This document shows, one piece after another, positions 1 to 8,836 of a stretch of DNA of 64,000 bases; position 1 is the stretch's first letter, and every line of letters begins with the position of its first letter. The notes beneath the pieces are model-generated. The model was not told where the DNA came from, did no database searches, and saw nothing but the letters and a program-made list of their open reading frames with translations. Source of the DNA: Nostoc sp. GT001 (GTDB taxonomy: Bacteria; Cyanobacteriota; Cyanobacteriia; Cyanobacteriales; Nostocaceae); NCBI RefSeq assembly GCF_030382115.1, contig NZ_JAUDRJ010000003.1, forward strand, positions 6,667,232 through 6,731,231, given 5' to 3'. A program made the translations under genes and the position numbers.

Positions 1-2
1 AG

Positions 3-914
3 GCTACCTTGGATTTGAGTAGCTGGCAAATGGCTTTAAATGGTGCTGAACCTGTGAGGGCAGATGTCCTACAACGGTTCGCCGAAACCTTTAAACCCTG
101 TGGATTTGATTTAACAGCCTTCTGTCCCGGTTATGGTTTGGCAGAAGCCACCCTGAAAGTGGCGGCGGTGCGTCAACAAGATCCGCCTGTATTCTTGCGA
201 GTTGATACAGATGCACTAGCAGAAAATCGAGTGGTAGAGGCGAGATTAAATCAACAAAATGTGCAGACATTGGTGGGATGTGGACGTAGCGAGATTGATA
301 CACAAATTGCGATCGTTCATCCTGAATCGTTTATTCGATGCCAAGATTCACAAGTCGGGGAAATTTGGGTATCAGGTTCTACTATTGCTCAAGGCTACTG
401 GAAAAACCCCCAAGAGACACAAAAAACCTTTCAAGCAACCCTAAAAGATAGTGATTCTAGAATGTTTCTCCGTACAGGCGACTTAGGATTTATTAAGGAT
501 GGCGAATTATTCGTTACAGGGCGGTTGAAAGATACGATCGTTATTCAAGGACGCAACCATTATCCCCAAGATATTGAATTAACCATTGAAAATAGTCATC
601 CCGCATTGCGACCCAGTTGTGGGGCAGCCTTTGCAGTGGAATTTAAAGGTGAGGAACAGTTAGTTGTAGTTCAAGAAGTAGAGCGGAGTTATCTGCGACG
701 GCTAGATGTCAATGAAGTAATTGGTAACATTCGTCAAGCGGTGGCAGCAGAACATGAGATCCGAACTCATACTGTTTTATTAGTAAAAACGGGAACCGTT
801 CCTAAAACTTCTAGTGGTAAGATTCAGCGTCAAGCTTGCCGTCAAAATTTTTTGAATAACACACTGAATTTATTAACATCAGAAAAATCTCCGAAATTAA
901 CAACAACCATCTAA
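3..914 (+). CDS. Fatty acyl-AMP ligase (FAAL), C-terminal part, cut by window start
   Basis: This is the C-terminal ~300 residues of an ANL-superfamily acyl-AMP ligase. The reading frame is open to the window edge, so the TTG near position 9 is not the real start. Visible motifs are the YGLAEAT core (like the YGxxE motif of adenylating enzymes), the hinge region with RTGDLG and GRLKDTIVIQGRN, HYPQDIE, and the C-terminal catalytic loop TSSGKIQR with its lysine. The N(H)YPQDIE version is typical of FAALs, which load fatty acids as AMP esters onto an acyl carrier protein rather than CoA. It ends 13 nt before the halogenase-ACP gene, whose ACP is the obvious acceptor. Role as starter-loading enzyme of the cluster is inferred from family and context. 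Confidence 0.9.
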   Translation, partial: ATLDLSSWQMALNGAEPVRADVLQRFAETFKPCGFDLTAFCPGYGLAEATLKVAAVRQQDPPVFLRVDTDALAENRVVEARLNQQNVQTLVGCGRSEIDTQIAIVHPESFIRCQDSQVGEIWVSGSTIAQGYWKNPQETQKTFQATLKDSDSRMFLRTGDLGFIKDGELFVTGRLKDTIVIQGRNHYPQDIELTIENSHPALRPSCGAAFAVEFKGEEQLVVVQEVERSYLRRLDVNEVIGNIRQAVAAEHEIRTHTVLLVKTGTVPKTSSGKIQRQACRQNFLNNTLNLLTSEKSPKLTTTI

Positions 915-927
915 AGATAGAGATAAT

Positions 928-2385
928 ATGTTAAATCAAGACCAAGTTAAACATTTCCAACAAAAAGGATGGGTCGGCCCAGTTGATATCTTTGCACCAG
1001 CAGAAATTGCCGCAGTAAAGGAATGTTTAGAAACTAATAGCCGCATTATCAAAGAAGCAGACGGACAGGAAATTATCACATTTTATAATAATGTTCTTAA
1101 TTTAGAAACTCCCCGCGATCATTATCTATTTCATAAACCAATAGCAGAACTATTTCAACATCCACAACTAATTCAGCGCTTAAACCAAATCGCTGGAGAA
1201 AACTTATTGCTTTGGTATACCAATGTCTTTTGTAAAATGCCCGGACAAGGGGAAATTAAATGGCATCAAGCGAAAGAGTTTTATACATCAAGTGACATCG
1301 ACTTTGCTAAGAAAACTTTAGTTTATTCTCAAGACGAAGACCCTTTAAATTTAACAGTCTGGGTGGCCTTGGAAGATGCCGACCTGGAAAATGGTTGTAT
1401 GCGTTTCGCCAATGGATCGCATCAACGAATATTTAAAATATTAAAAGGGAGTGTTCCGGCATCTGAAGGTGTGTTTGCTGGCATTAGTGCCCATAAAACA
1501 GTTTGGCAAAAAGAGCAACAATACTCCTTATCTTATGAATTTGATGAAAATGACTGGGAAGTAGAATCAGTGCCAGTCAAGGCAGGTCAAGCGATCGTCT
1601 TTACTGAAAGTACAATGCACTGTTCCCTACCCAATCACTCAAATCGTCGTCGCTTGGCGATTATTGGCCGTTATGTGCGTCCAAGTACCCAGGTTTATCC
1701 CTATCGCTGGCAAGGGGATTTTATTGATGAAAATGCCCACAACATCAAAAGGCATTTTTGTATTTTAGTTTCTGGACGTGATGATTATAGACATAACGTA
1801 GTTAGAGATGAGCATGATTTAGATGAGACGGAAGTAGAATTTCAACTCATGTCTAATTTGGTGCGGTTTGGTCATGTAAATATCCCAGAAGACAAACTAC
1901 AACTAGAAATTTACGGTTTGGAAAAACAGGTTTTAGAAGGAGATTGTCAAGAAGAAGAACCAAATCCAATTTTGCATCCGCGTAAATATATTCAATGGCA
2001 AGCGTGGAATCGATATCAAGGCATGAGTACTACAGAAGCAATGAAGCGGTATAACCAATTAGTAAGGAGTTTGCCACGAAAAAATCCCAAAGATGTCAGC
2101 AGTAGAAGCAATACTAGTACAGTAAACAAGGGAGTATTAAAAGCAGCGGATATTGAAAGTTGGTTAATTTCTTATCTGTCTGAACTGTTGGACACGCAAC
2201 CAGATGAAATAGAAGTGAAAATTCCCTTCCAACGTTATGGTTTATCCTCAGCAGAAGGAACTGTTCTAATTGGCGATCTAGAAGCTGCGACAGGATATAA
2301 ACTTGCTCCGACTCTAGTATATGAATACCCGACTATTGAGGCTTTAGCCCAACACATAGCAGAGGAAATGCAAGTTTTGGCGTAA
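928..2385 (+). CDS. SyrB2-like Fe(II)/2-oxoglutarate halogenase fused to ACBP-like and acyl carrier domains
   Basis: Three domains are visible in 485 residues. Residues 1-265 are a phytanoyl-CoA dioxygenase-fold enzyme resembling SyrB2. The usual iron-binding HxD is His113-Gln-Ala115 (WHQA), the second histidine is His231 (TMHCS), and an Arg lies in GRYVRPS. Ala in place of Asp/Glu is the hallmark of chloride-binding non-heme iron halogenases such as SyrB2. Residues ~300-385 look like an acyl-CoA-binding protein (IYGLEKQVLEGDC, then KYIQWQAWNRYQGMS). Residues ~400-480 are an acyl carrier domain with the phosphopantetheine serine in GLSSAEG. It lies between the FAAL and the PKS. The inferred reaction is chlorination of a FAAL-loaded acyl chain on the attached ACP, as described for HctB of the hectochlorin pathway. 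A hydroxylase is less likely given HQA. Confidence 0.88.
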   Translation: MLNQDQVKHFQQKGWVGPVDIFAPAEIAAVKECLETNSRIIKEADGQEIITFYNNVLNLETPRDHYLFHKPIAELFQHPQLIQRLNQIAGENLLLWYTNVFCKMPGQGEIKWHQAKEFYTSSDIDFAKKTLVYSQDEDPLNLTVWVALEDADLENGCMRFANGSHQRIFKILKGSVPASEGVFAGISAHKTVWQKEQQYSLSYEFDENDWEVESVPVKAGQAIVFTESTMHCSLPNHSNRRRLAIIGRYVRPSTQVYPYRWQGDFIDENAHNIKRHFCILVSGRDDYRHNVVRDEHDLDETEVEFQLMSNLVRFGHVNIPEDKLQLEIYGLEKQVLEGDCQEEEPNPILHPRKYIQWQAWNRYQGMSTTEAMKRYNQLVRSLPRKNPKDVSSRSNTSTVNKGVLKAADIESWLISYLSELLDTQPDEIEVKIPFQRYGLSSAEGTVLIGDLEAATGYKLAPTLVYEYPTIEALAQHIAEEMQVLA

Positions 2386-2439
2386 ACTTCTGTAAGTACC
2401 GAAAAAATGATGTTGTAATATACACAAAAAAGGTCAAAA

Positions 2440-3849
2440 GTGGAACCCATAGCGATTATAGGCATCGGTTGCCGTTTTCCTCATGCTAATAATCCCGAAT
2501 CATTCTGGAAGCTTTTGCATAATGGCATCGATGCGATCGCTCAAGTGCCAAAAGACCGATGGGATGTTGAGGCTTTTTACGATCCCGATCCGGCTACTCC
2601 AGGGAAAATGAACACTCGCTGGGGCGGTTTCTTAGATCAAGTAGATCGATTCGACCCCAATTTTTTTGGGATTTCTCCCCGTGAAGCCGAACGCATAGAC
2701 CCCCAGCACAGACTGGTTTTGGAAGTAGCTTGGGAGGCTTTAGAAGATGCCGCGATCGCACCAGAAAGTCTCGCGGGTAGCCAAACTGGTGTTTTTATTG
2801 GCATTGGCAACTACGACTACGGCAGATTTTTATGTAGTGATTTAGCCAACATCAATATTCATAATGGCACTGGTCTGACTCTGAGCATTGCCGCTAATCG
2901 CTTATCTTATCTGCTGGATTTGCATGGGCCAAGTATGGCTATCGAAACAGCTTGTTCCTCATCCTTGGTAGCAATTCACTCTGCTTGTCAAAGTTTGCAA
3001 AGTGGGGAGTCTAACTTAGCAATTACTGGCGGTGTCAGCCTGATGCTATCGCCAGACATGACAATTACCTTCTCCCAAGCCCGGATGATGGCTCCTGATG
3101 GTCGATGTAAAACCTTTGATGCTAGTGCCAATGGATACGTCCGGGGTGAGGGTTGCGGTATTACGATTCTCAAGCGCCTCAGTGATGCCATTCAGGATCG
3201 AGACCGCATCTTAGCAGTAATTAAAGGTTCGGCAGTTAATCACGATGGACTCAGTAACGGGATTACAGCACCGAATGGCTTGGCTCAACAGGCAGTGATT
3301 CGCCAAGCTTTAAAAAACGCTGGTGTCGCACCCGCAGAGATTAGCTATATAGAAGCCCACGGAACTGGTACTCCTCTAGGAGATCCAATTGAGATTAGAG
3401 CGTTAAAAGCAGTATTGATGTCGGGGCGTTCCCCTGAACAACGCTGTGGAATTGGCTCGGTGAAAACAAATATTGGTCATTTAGAACCAGCCGCTGGGGT
3501 AGCAGGTTTAATTAAGGTAGTGTTATCGCTACAACACAAGAAAATTCCCCCCCACCTCCACTTGCAGCAGTTAAATCCCCATCTAGGTTTAGATGGAACA
3601 CCATTTTTTATTCCTGGGGAATGTCAACCTTGGCCTAGCGATCGCCTTTTGGCTGGTGTGAGTGGGTTTAGCTTTGGTGGCACTAATTCTCATCTGATTT
3701 TAGAAGCTTCGCCTGAAGGGAGCGGAGGAGCAGGGGAGCAGGGGGGCAGGGGGGGCAGCACTTCGGCTCCCTTCGGCTCCGCTCAGGGCAAGTCGCTCTG
3801 TTACCGAGGAGCAGGGGGGCAGGGGAGCGGGGGGGATTTTTCAAGTTGA
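2440..3849 (+). CDS. Ketosynthase piece of the broken PKS
   Basis: This open frame starts at a GTG and carries a complete type I beta-ketoacyl synthase. Residues 1-430 have the active-site cysteine in ETACSSS (Cys172), EAHGTGTPLGDP with the first catalytic His (~308), and NIGHLEP with the second His (~348). The catalytic triad is intact, so the domain itself could be functional. After SHLILEASPEG the frame runs into a G-rich interspersed repeat, reads a low-complexity Gly/Ser tail and stops at 3,849. The true continuation (FQVERSLHLLTLS) is in the next frame from 3,839. It would extend the acyl chain carried by the upstream halogenase-ACP protein by one malonyl unit. Confidence 0.85.
   Translation: MEPIAIIGIGCRFPHANNPESFWKLLHNGIDAIAQVPKDRWDVEAFYDPDPATPGKMNTRWGGFLDQVDRFDPNFFGISPREAERIDPQHRLVLEVAWEALEDAAIAPESLAGSQTGVFIGIGNYDYGRFLCSDLANINIHNGTGLTLSIAANRLSYLLDLHGPSMAIETACSSSLVAIHSACQSLQSGESNLAITGGVSLMLSPDMTITFSQARMMAPDGRCKTFDASANGYVRGEGCGITILKRLSDAIQDRDRILAVIKGSAVNHDGLSNGITAPNGLAQQAVIRQALKNAGVAPAEISYIEAHGTGTPLGDPIEIRALKAVLMSGRSPEQRCGIGSVKTNIGHLEPAAGVAGLIKVVLSLQHKKIPPHLHLQQLNPHLGLDGTPFFIPGECQPWPSDRLLAGVSGFSFGGTNSHLILEASPEGSGGAGEQGGRGGSTSAPFGSAQGKSLCYRGAGGQGSGGDFSS
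3716..3840 (+). repeat. G-rich interspersed repeat inside the KS-AT linker
   Basis: The stretch has repeated ggagcagggg(g) units around a segment with cttcggctcc twice. Nostocales genomes carry such units between genes. It contains long G runs, including G7 at 3,829-3,835. It separates the end of KS homology from the start of linker homology in another frame, so it is the likely cause of the first frameshift. Confidence 0.7.
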
Positions 3850-4789
3850 GCGATCGCTGCATCTTCTGACTCTATCGGCTAAGAATGAGGCGGCTTTGCA
3901 GGAATTGGCGCAACGTTATGCTGATTTCTTTGCGGCTGATGACCCCTCTCCAAACCTCTCTCCGCTTCGGGGAGAGGCTTTAATTCCCCCTTCCCTTGTA
4001 GGGAAGGGGGGTAGGGGGGTTAGGTCTGCAGATGAGTTTAAAGTTTCTAAATCTTTTCCGGAGATGTCTGATGTATCTTTGGCAGATGTCTGCTTTAGTG
4101 CCAACACGGGGCGATCGCATTTTGCCCATCGGTTGGCAATTGTCGCGCAATCAAGCAAACAGTTAGGCGATCGCCTCAGTAATTTAACTGAGAATCAGGC
4201 AATGACTGGAATATTGGCTGGTAAGGTTGCCAGCCGCAAGTCCTTGAAAATAGCCTTTTTATTCACCGGACAGGGGTCACAATACGTAGGCATGGGTCGT
4301 CAACTTTACGAAACCCAGCCTACCTTCCGCAAAACTCTCGAACGTTGCGATGAAATTCTCCGTCCCTATTTGGACAAGCCGTTGCTGGAAATCCTCTATG
4401 CAACCGATGCTGAAAGTTCACTTTTAGACGAAACTGCCTATACCCAACCCGCTTTATTTGCCCTAGAATATGCCCTCGCCGAATTATGGCAGTCTTGGGG
4501 TGTTATCCCTCACGTCGTAATTGGTCACAGTTTGGGTGAATATGTCGCCGCTTGTGTGGCGGGGGTATTTAGCCTGGAAGAAGGTCTAAAGCTAGTGGCA
4601 AAAAGAGCTAGTTTGATGCAGTCATTGCCCCAAACTGGTGAAATGGTCGCTGTCTTTGCCTCTGAAAGTCAGGTAAAAGCAGCAATTCAACCATACTCCT
4701 CAGAAGTTGCCATTGCCGCGATTAATGGACTTGAGAATATTGTCATTTCCGGTCTGCGATCGCCAGTCAGGGCACTAGTTGCCGCCTGA
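3842..4789 (+). CDS. Acyltransferase piece of the broken PKS (N-terminal part)
   Basis: This frame continues the KS-AT linker and holds most of a malonyl-type acyltransferase. FTGQGSQY is the start of the AT core, and GHSLGE carries the nucleophilic serine. Homology begins at about 3,839; the first possible in-frame start codon (TTG) is only at 3,896. A genomic repeat lies in frame in the linker (about 3,941-4,026) and encodes a foreign Pro/Gly-rich peptide. The frame stops at 4,787-4,789, in the middle of the AT just after NIVISG; the rest of the domain, with the HAFHSP specificity motif, is in the next frame. Confidence 0.8.
   Translation, partial: QVERSLHLLTLSAKNEAALQELAQRYADFFAADDPSPNLSPLRGEALIPPSLVGKGGRGVRSADEFKVSKSFPEMSDVSLADVCFSANTGRSHFAHRLAIVAQSSKQLGDRLSNLTENQAMTGILAGKVASRKSLKIAFLFTGQGSQYVGMGRQLYETQPTFRKTLERCDEILRPYLDKPLLEILYATDAESSLLDETAYTQPALFALEYALAELWQSWGVIPHVVIGHSLGEYVAACVAGVFSLEEGLKLVAKRASLMQSLPQTGEMVAVFASESQVKAAIQPYSSEVAIAAINGLENIVISGLRSPVRALVAA
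3941..4026 (+). repeat. Intergenic-type repeat inserted in frame in the KS-AT linker
   Basis: The sequence has two imperfect palindromes (cctctctccgcttcggggagagg and cccccttccctt...aagggggg), the pattern normally seen between genes in Nostoc. Here it is read through in frame and adds about 30 residues (DPSPNLSPLRGEAL, then SLVGKGGRGV) before the acyltransferase core. Confidence 0.7.
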
Positions 4790-7700
4790 GTCAGCCCAAG
4801 GAATCAAAACTCAACAGTTGCGAGTTTCTCACGCCTTTCATTCCCCACTCATCGCCCCGATGCTGGATAGCTTTGAGACTGAGGCCAGCCAAGTAAAGTT
4901 TCAAACTCCACGCCTACCCCTAATTTCTAACCTCACAGGCGAAATGCTGCCCTCTGAATATATCCCTGATGCCAATTATTGGCGACGGCATACCAGAGAA
5001 CCAGTAAAATTCATGGCGGGGATAAATAGTTTATTTGCTCAAGGCTATAACTTATTTTTAGAAATCGGTTCCAAGCCCATCCTCTCCAGAATGGGCCAAA
5101 AATGCCAGCAAAGTCATGCAACCTGGCTCCCTTCCCTATCCCCAGGACAAGAGGATTGGCAAGTGTTGCTTTCGAGCTTATCTGCTCTGTACGTGCAAGG
5201 GGTAAATATTAACTGGAGGGGATTCGATCGAGATTATTCCAGAAATAAGCGATCGCTTCCTACCTATCCCTTCCAACGTCAACGTTACTGGATTCAAGAT
5301 ACAACTCAAGTCATGGATGAACAGAAATTAGATGCCAAGGTATCCCAGTTCCAGACAGATGCAATTTCTCACACCAAACCACCACAGCAAATTTTAGTCA
5401 CATTGGGTTCTATTATCAGTAAATTACTGCAATTAGATCCTAATGAAATAGATATTCACACACCTTTTTTGGAAATGGGGGCTGATTCGCTGATCCTCAT
5501 TGATGCGATCGCAGCGATTGAAAACACATATAACATTAAGATATCTATTAGCCAGCTATTTGAAGAATATAGAACCATTGAGGCGTTAGCAACTTACATT
5601 GCTCAGAATGTACCTTCCCCGGAATTAGAGTCTCAGCCTACACAGCCAGAGCAATTAACCCCACAAATTGCGAATACAGTAATTCCCAATTCACCAGAAA
5701 CTTTGCATGAGTCAGCATTAGAGCGAATTATGTCACAGCAACTTCAAGTGATGTCTCAGCTAATGTCTCAGCAGCTAGAACTATTACAGGGTAAGGGAAG
5801 TAATCAAGCGCAGGTATCATCACCCTCAAATGGAGGTTCTTTATCCCCACAGCAAGCAACTGCACCTACTGTTAATTATTACCAGAACGGCAAACCAAAT
5901 CAGCAGCTAGTTTCAGAAACTCAAATTAGGGAACTGAACCCACAACAACAGCGCCATTTACAAGCACTGATCGCCCGCTATACCAAACGGACGCAACAAT
6001 CTAAGCAACGAGCCGAAATCAGCCGCTCTCTTCTGGCTGATAGTAGGGCTGTGGCTGGATTCCGCCCTTCCATCAAAGAAATGGTCTATCCGATTATTGG
6101 AGAACGAGCAAAAGGTGCAAAATTTTGGGATATTGATGGTAACGAGTATATCGACATCTCGATGGGGTTTGGGGTGTTGCTGTTTGGTCATGATGCACCA
6201 TTTATAACTCAAGCCTTGACAGAACAGATTCACCAAGGAATACAACTAGGGCCTCAATCCAATCTGGCAACAGAGGTAGCTGGGTTAATCTGTGAATTAA
6301 CTAATATGGAGCGAGTCACTTTCTGTAATACAGGTACAGAAGCGGTGATGACAGCGCTGCGGTTGGCACGGACAACGACTGGCCGGAATAAGATTGCTCT
6401 ATTTACTGGCTCCTATCATGGTCATTTCGATGGAGTCTTAGCTAGGGCAGTCCAAGGTGAGACGAATACTGTACCAATGACTGTAGGGATCTCACCTTAT
6501 GCAGTTGCCGATGTGCTGGTACTGGATTATGGCAATCCCCAATCCCTGGATATTTTACGGACTCATGCTGGCGAACTGGCGGCTGTATTGGTTGAACCAG
6601 TGCAAAGTCGCCATCCTCATTTACAACCCCAAGGGTTTTTACAACAGTTGAGGCAATTGACACAAGCTGAGGGAATTGCCCTAATTTTCGATGAAGTAAT
6701 TACAGGTTTCCGCATCCATCCAGGAGGCTTTCAGGCTTACTGTGGGATTGAAGCGGATCTGGTAATCTATGGCAAAATTATCGGCGGCGGACTACCGATG
6801 GGAGTCATCGCTGGTAAGAGGGATTACATGAATGGCATTGACGGCGGGATATGGAACTATGGTAATGCCTCCTATCCTCAAGCACAAAAGACTTTTTTCG
6901 CTGGAACCTTTAATAAAAATCATCTAGGAATGGCGGCAGCACGGGCAGTATTGCAACATCTCAAGCAAGAAGGTTTTGGCCTGCAACAGCAATTAAACCA
7001 TAATACCTCTGAGTTAGCGGCAACCCTGAATGCTTACTTCCAAGCGGAGAATGTACCGATAGAGTTAGTCCATTTTGGCTCCCTATTTCGCTTCGCTTCC
7101 TCAGAAAATATAGACTTGCTGTTTTATCATTTACTAGAAAAAGGCATTTACATTTGGGAAGGGCGTAACTGCTTTCTCTCAACTGCACATACCCATGCAG
7201 ATATCGATCGCATCATCCAGGCAGTCAAAGATAGTATCAAGGAACTGCGACAAGGAGGTTTTTTGCTCAAAGGTGGGAGTAAGTCGCCAGCAAGTGAACT
7301 ACCTGTCACGCCGTCAAAGAAAGCACCACTTCACTTCCCAAGCCCAAAAGAAATTAGCGATCGCCTTACACCCCAATTCCAACAATTAATTGTCCAGGAA
7401 GACTTAGAAGCTTATCAACAAGGATTAACTAAACTAGAAGCTTTGAGCCTGACTTATATCCTCAAAGCCTTCCAATCAATGGGTTGGGAGTTTCACCCAG
7501 GTAAGGAGTTTACATTGGTAGCGATCGCTCAACAGTTGGGTGTGGTTAACCAACACCAACGCTTACTAGGTCGCCTCCTGGAGATATTGGCAGAAGAAGG
7601 AATACTGCGTCCAGTTAGCGATGGCTGGGAAGTGATGCGAGTCCCGAAAATTGAACATTTTCAGGCCGGGGAAATTTTAAGTGAGTACCCAGCTTTAGAA

Positions 7701-8819
7701 GCAGAGTTATCTTTGCTACAGCGTTGCGGACAAGAACTAGCACAGGTGTTACAAGGAAAACGTCACCCATTAGAGTTATTATTCCCCAATGGCGACTCAA
7801 CAAGTTTAACCAAGCTGTATCAGGATTCACCCGTAGCACGAATCATGAACGCTATGGTACAAAAAACAATTGCGATCGCACTGGAAAATTTGCCCAAGGG
7901 TAGTAACGTCGGAATTCTCGAAATTGGCGCTGGGACTGGGGGAACAACAGCCCATATCCTGCCTCATCTGCCCGAACGACAAACAAAATATCTATTTACC
8001 GATTTGTCCCCCTTATTCCTTGCCAAAGCTAGGCAGAAATTTGGCGATTATCCATTTGTAGGTTATGAAATATTAGACATCGAACAAGAGCTTGAAGCTC
8101 AAGGTTTTGATTCTCATCAATACGATATCATTGTGGCGGCTAATGTCTTGCACGCCACCGCAGATTTGCGTAATTCCCTGAAACAGGTGTTGCAGTTATT
8201 GCTTCCAGGGGGACTGCTAGTGCTGATGGAAGGGACAACTCGCCAGCGTTGGCTGGATTTAATATTTGGATTAACTCAGGGGTGGTGGAAATTTGGCGAT
8301 TCCAATTTGCGACCATCTTACCCATTGCTTGATGCTTCCCAATGGCAAACCTTATTAGAGGAGAGCGGATTTAGAGAAGTAATGACTATTCCTGCTACCT
8401 CGCAGATGTTTGCAGTTTTACCCCAACAGTCCGTAATTGTCGCTGAAGCAGCACAAAAAATCCCCCTAACTGAGGCTCAAAAACAACTCTGGGTGTTGGC
8501 GCAGATGAGCGAAGAAGGTTCAATTGCCTACAACGAATCTGTAAGTCTGCAATTACAGGGGTCACTTGACTTAGAGGCAATGTATCAGGCTGTGCAAAAA
8601 ATTGTCAATCGCCATGAGGCTTTACGAACTATTATCAGCACTCAAAGTAATTGTCAGCAGATATTACCTTCTGTGAAAATCGATATTCCGATAATTGATT
8701 TCTCAAATTGGGATAGTAGCACCTGCAAAGTTCAAGTCGCTAAGTGGCTAGAAAAAGAGGGACGCAAACCTTTCGACTTTAGTGTTGGGCTCTATTACGC
8801 GTCCATATCCTTAAGCTAG
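4779..8819 (+). CDS. AT end-ACP-aminotransferase-methyltransferase-condensation start, piece of broken PKS/NRPS
   Basis: The 1,346-codon frame begins with the AT remainder. VSHAFHSP is the HAFH type usual for malonyl-CoA. An acyl carrier domain (~205-275, phosphopantetheine Ser in GADSL) follows. A Gln-rich linker leads to a glutamate-1-semialdehyde-like class III aminotransferase (~400-830, PLP lysine in YGKIIGGG). Such AMT domains put a beta-amino group on the keto-acyl chain in mycosubtilin, microcystin and puwainaphycin-type pathways. Next is a PKS-type methyltransferase (~865-1,215, SAM motif ILEIGAGTGGT), then the N-terminal part of an NRPS condensation domain. The frame is lost at ~8,790 by an apparent one-base deletion and stops at 8,819. 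Placing the methyltransferase after the AMT differs from McyE-like order, where it precedes the ACP. Confidence 0.85.
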   Translation: MPPESAQGIKTQQLRVSHAFHSPLIAPMLDSFETEASQVKFQTPRLPLISNLTGEMLPSEYIPDANYWRRHTREPVKFMAGINSLFAQGYNLFLEIGSKPILSRMGQKCQQSHATWLPSLSPGQEDWQVLLSSLSALYVQGVNINWRGFDRDYSRNKRSLPTYPFQRQRYWIQDTTQVMDEQKLDAKVSQFQTDAISHTKPPQQILVTLGSIISKLLQLDPNEIDIHTPFLEMGADSLILIDAIAAIENTYNIKISISQLFEEYRTIEALATYIAQNVPSPELESQPTQPEQLTPQIANTVIPNSPETLHESALERIMSQQLQVMSQLMSQQLELLQGKGSNQAQVSSPSNGGSLSPQQATAPTVNYYQNGKPNQQLVSETQIRELNPQQQRHLQALIARYTKRTQQSKQRAEISRSLLADSRAVAGFRPSIKEMVYPIIGERAKGAKFWDIDGNEYIDISMGFGVLLFGHDAPFITQALTEQIHQGIQLGPQSNLATEVAGLICELTNMERVTFCNTGTEAVMTALRLARTTTGRNKIALFTGSYHGHFDGVLARAVQGETNTVPMTVGISPYAVADVLVLDYGNPQSLDILRTHAGELAAVLVEPVQSRHPHLQPQGFLQQLRQLTQAEGIALIFDEVITGFRIHPGGFQAYCGIEADLVIYGKIIGGGLPMGVIAGKRDYMNGIDGGIWNYGNASYPQAQKTFFAGTFNKNHLGMAAARAVLQHLKQEGFGLQQQLNHNTSELAATLNAYFQAENVPIELVHFGSLFRFASSENIDLLFYHLLEKGIYIWEGRNCFLSTAHTHADIDRIIQAVKDSIKELRQGGFLLKGGSKSPASELPVTPSKKAPLHFPSPKEISDRLTPQFQQLIVQEDLEAYQQGLTKLEALSLTYILKAFQSMGWEFHPGKEFTLVAIAQQLGVVNQHQRLLGRLLEILAEEGILRPVSDGWEVMRVPKIEHFQAGEILSEYPALEAELSLLQRCGQELAQVLQGKRHPLELLFPNGDSTSLTKLYQDSPVARIMNAMVQKTIAIALENLPKGSNVGILEIGAGTGGTTAHILPHLPERQTKYLFTDLSPLFLAKARQKFGDYPFVGYEILDIEQELEAQGFDSHQYDIIVAANVLHATADLRNSLKQVLQLLLPGGLLVLMEGTTRQRWLDLIFGLTQGWWKFGDSNLRPSYPLLDASQWQTLLEESGFREVMTIPATSQMFAVLPQQSVIVAEAAQKIPLTEAQKQLWVLAQMSEEGSIAYNESVSLQLQGSLDLEAMYQAVQKIVNRHEALRTIISTQSNCQQILPSVKIDIPIIDFSNWDSSTCKVQVAKWLEKEGRKPFDFSVGLYYASISLS

Positions 8820-8836
8820 AGCCACAACTGCATCTA

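Noticed and set aside
928-2385. Simple phytanoyl-CoA hydroxylase
   Set aside because: The iron-binding HxD is HQA and the overall sequence follows SyrB2, so a halogenase is the better call.
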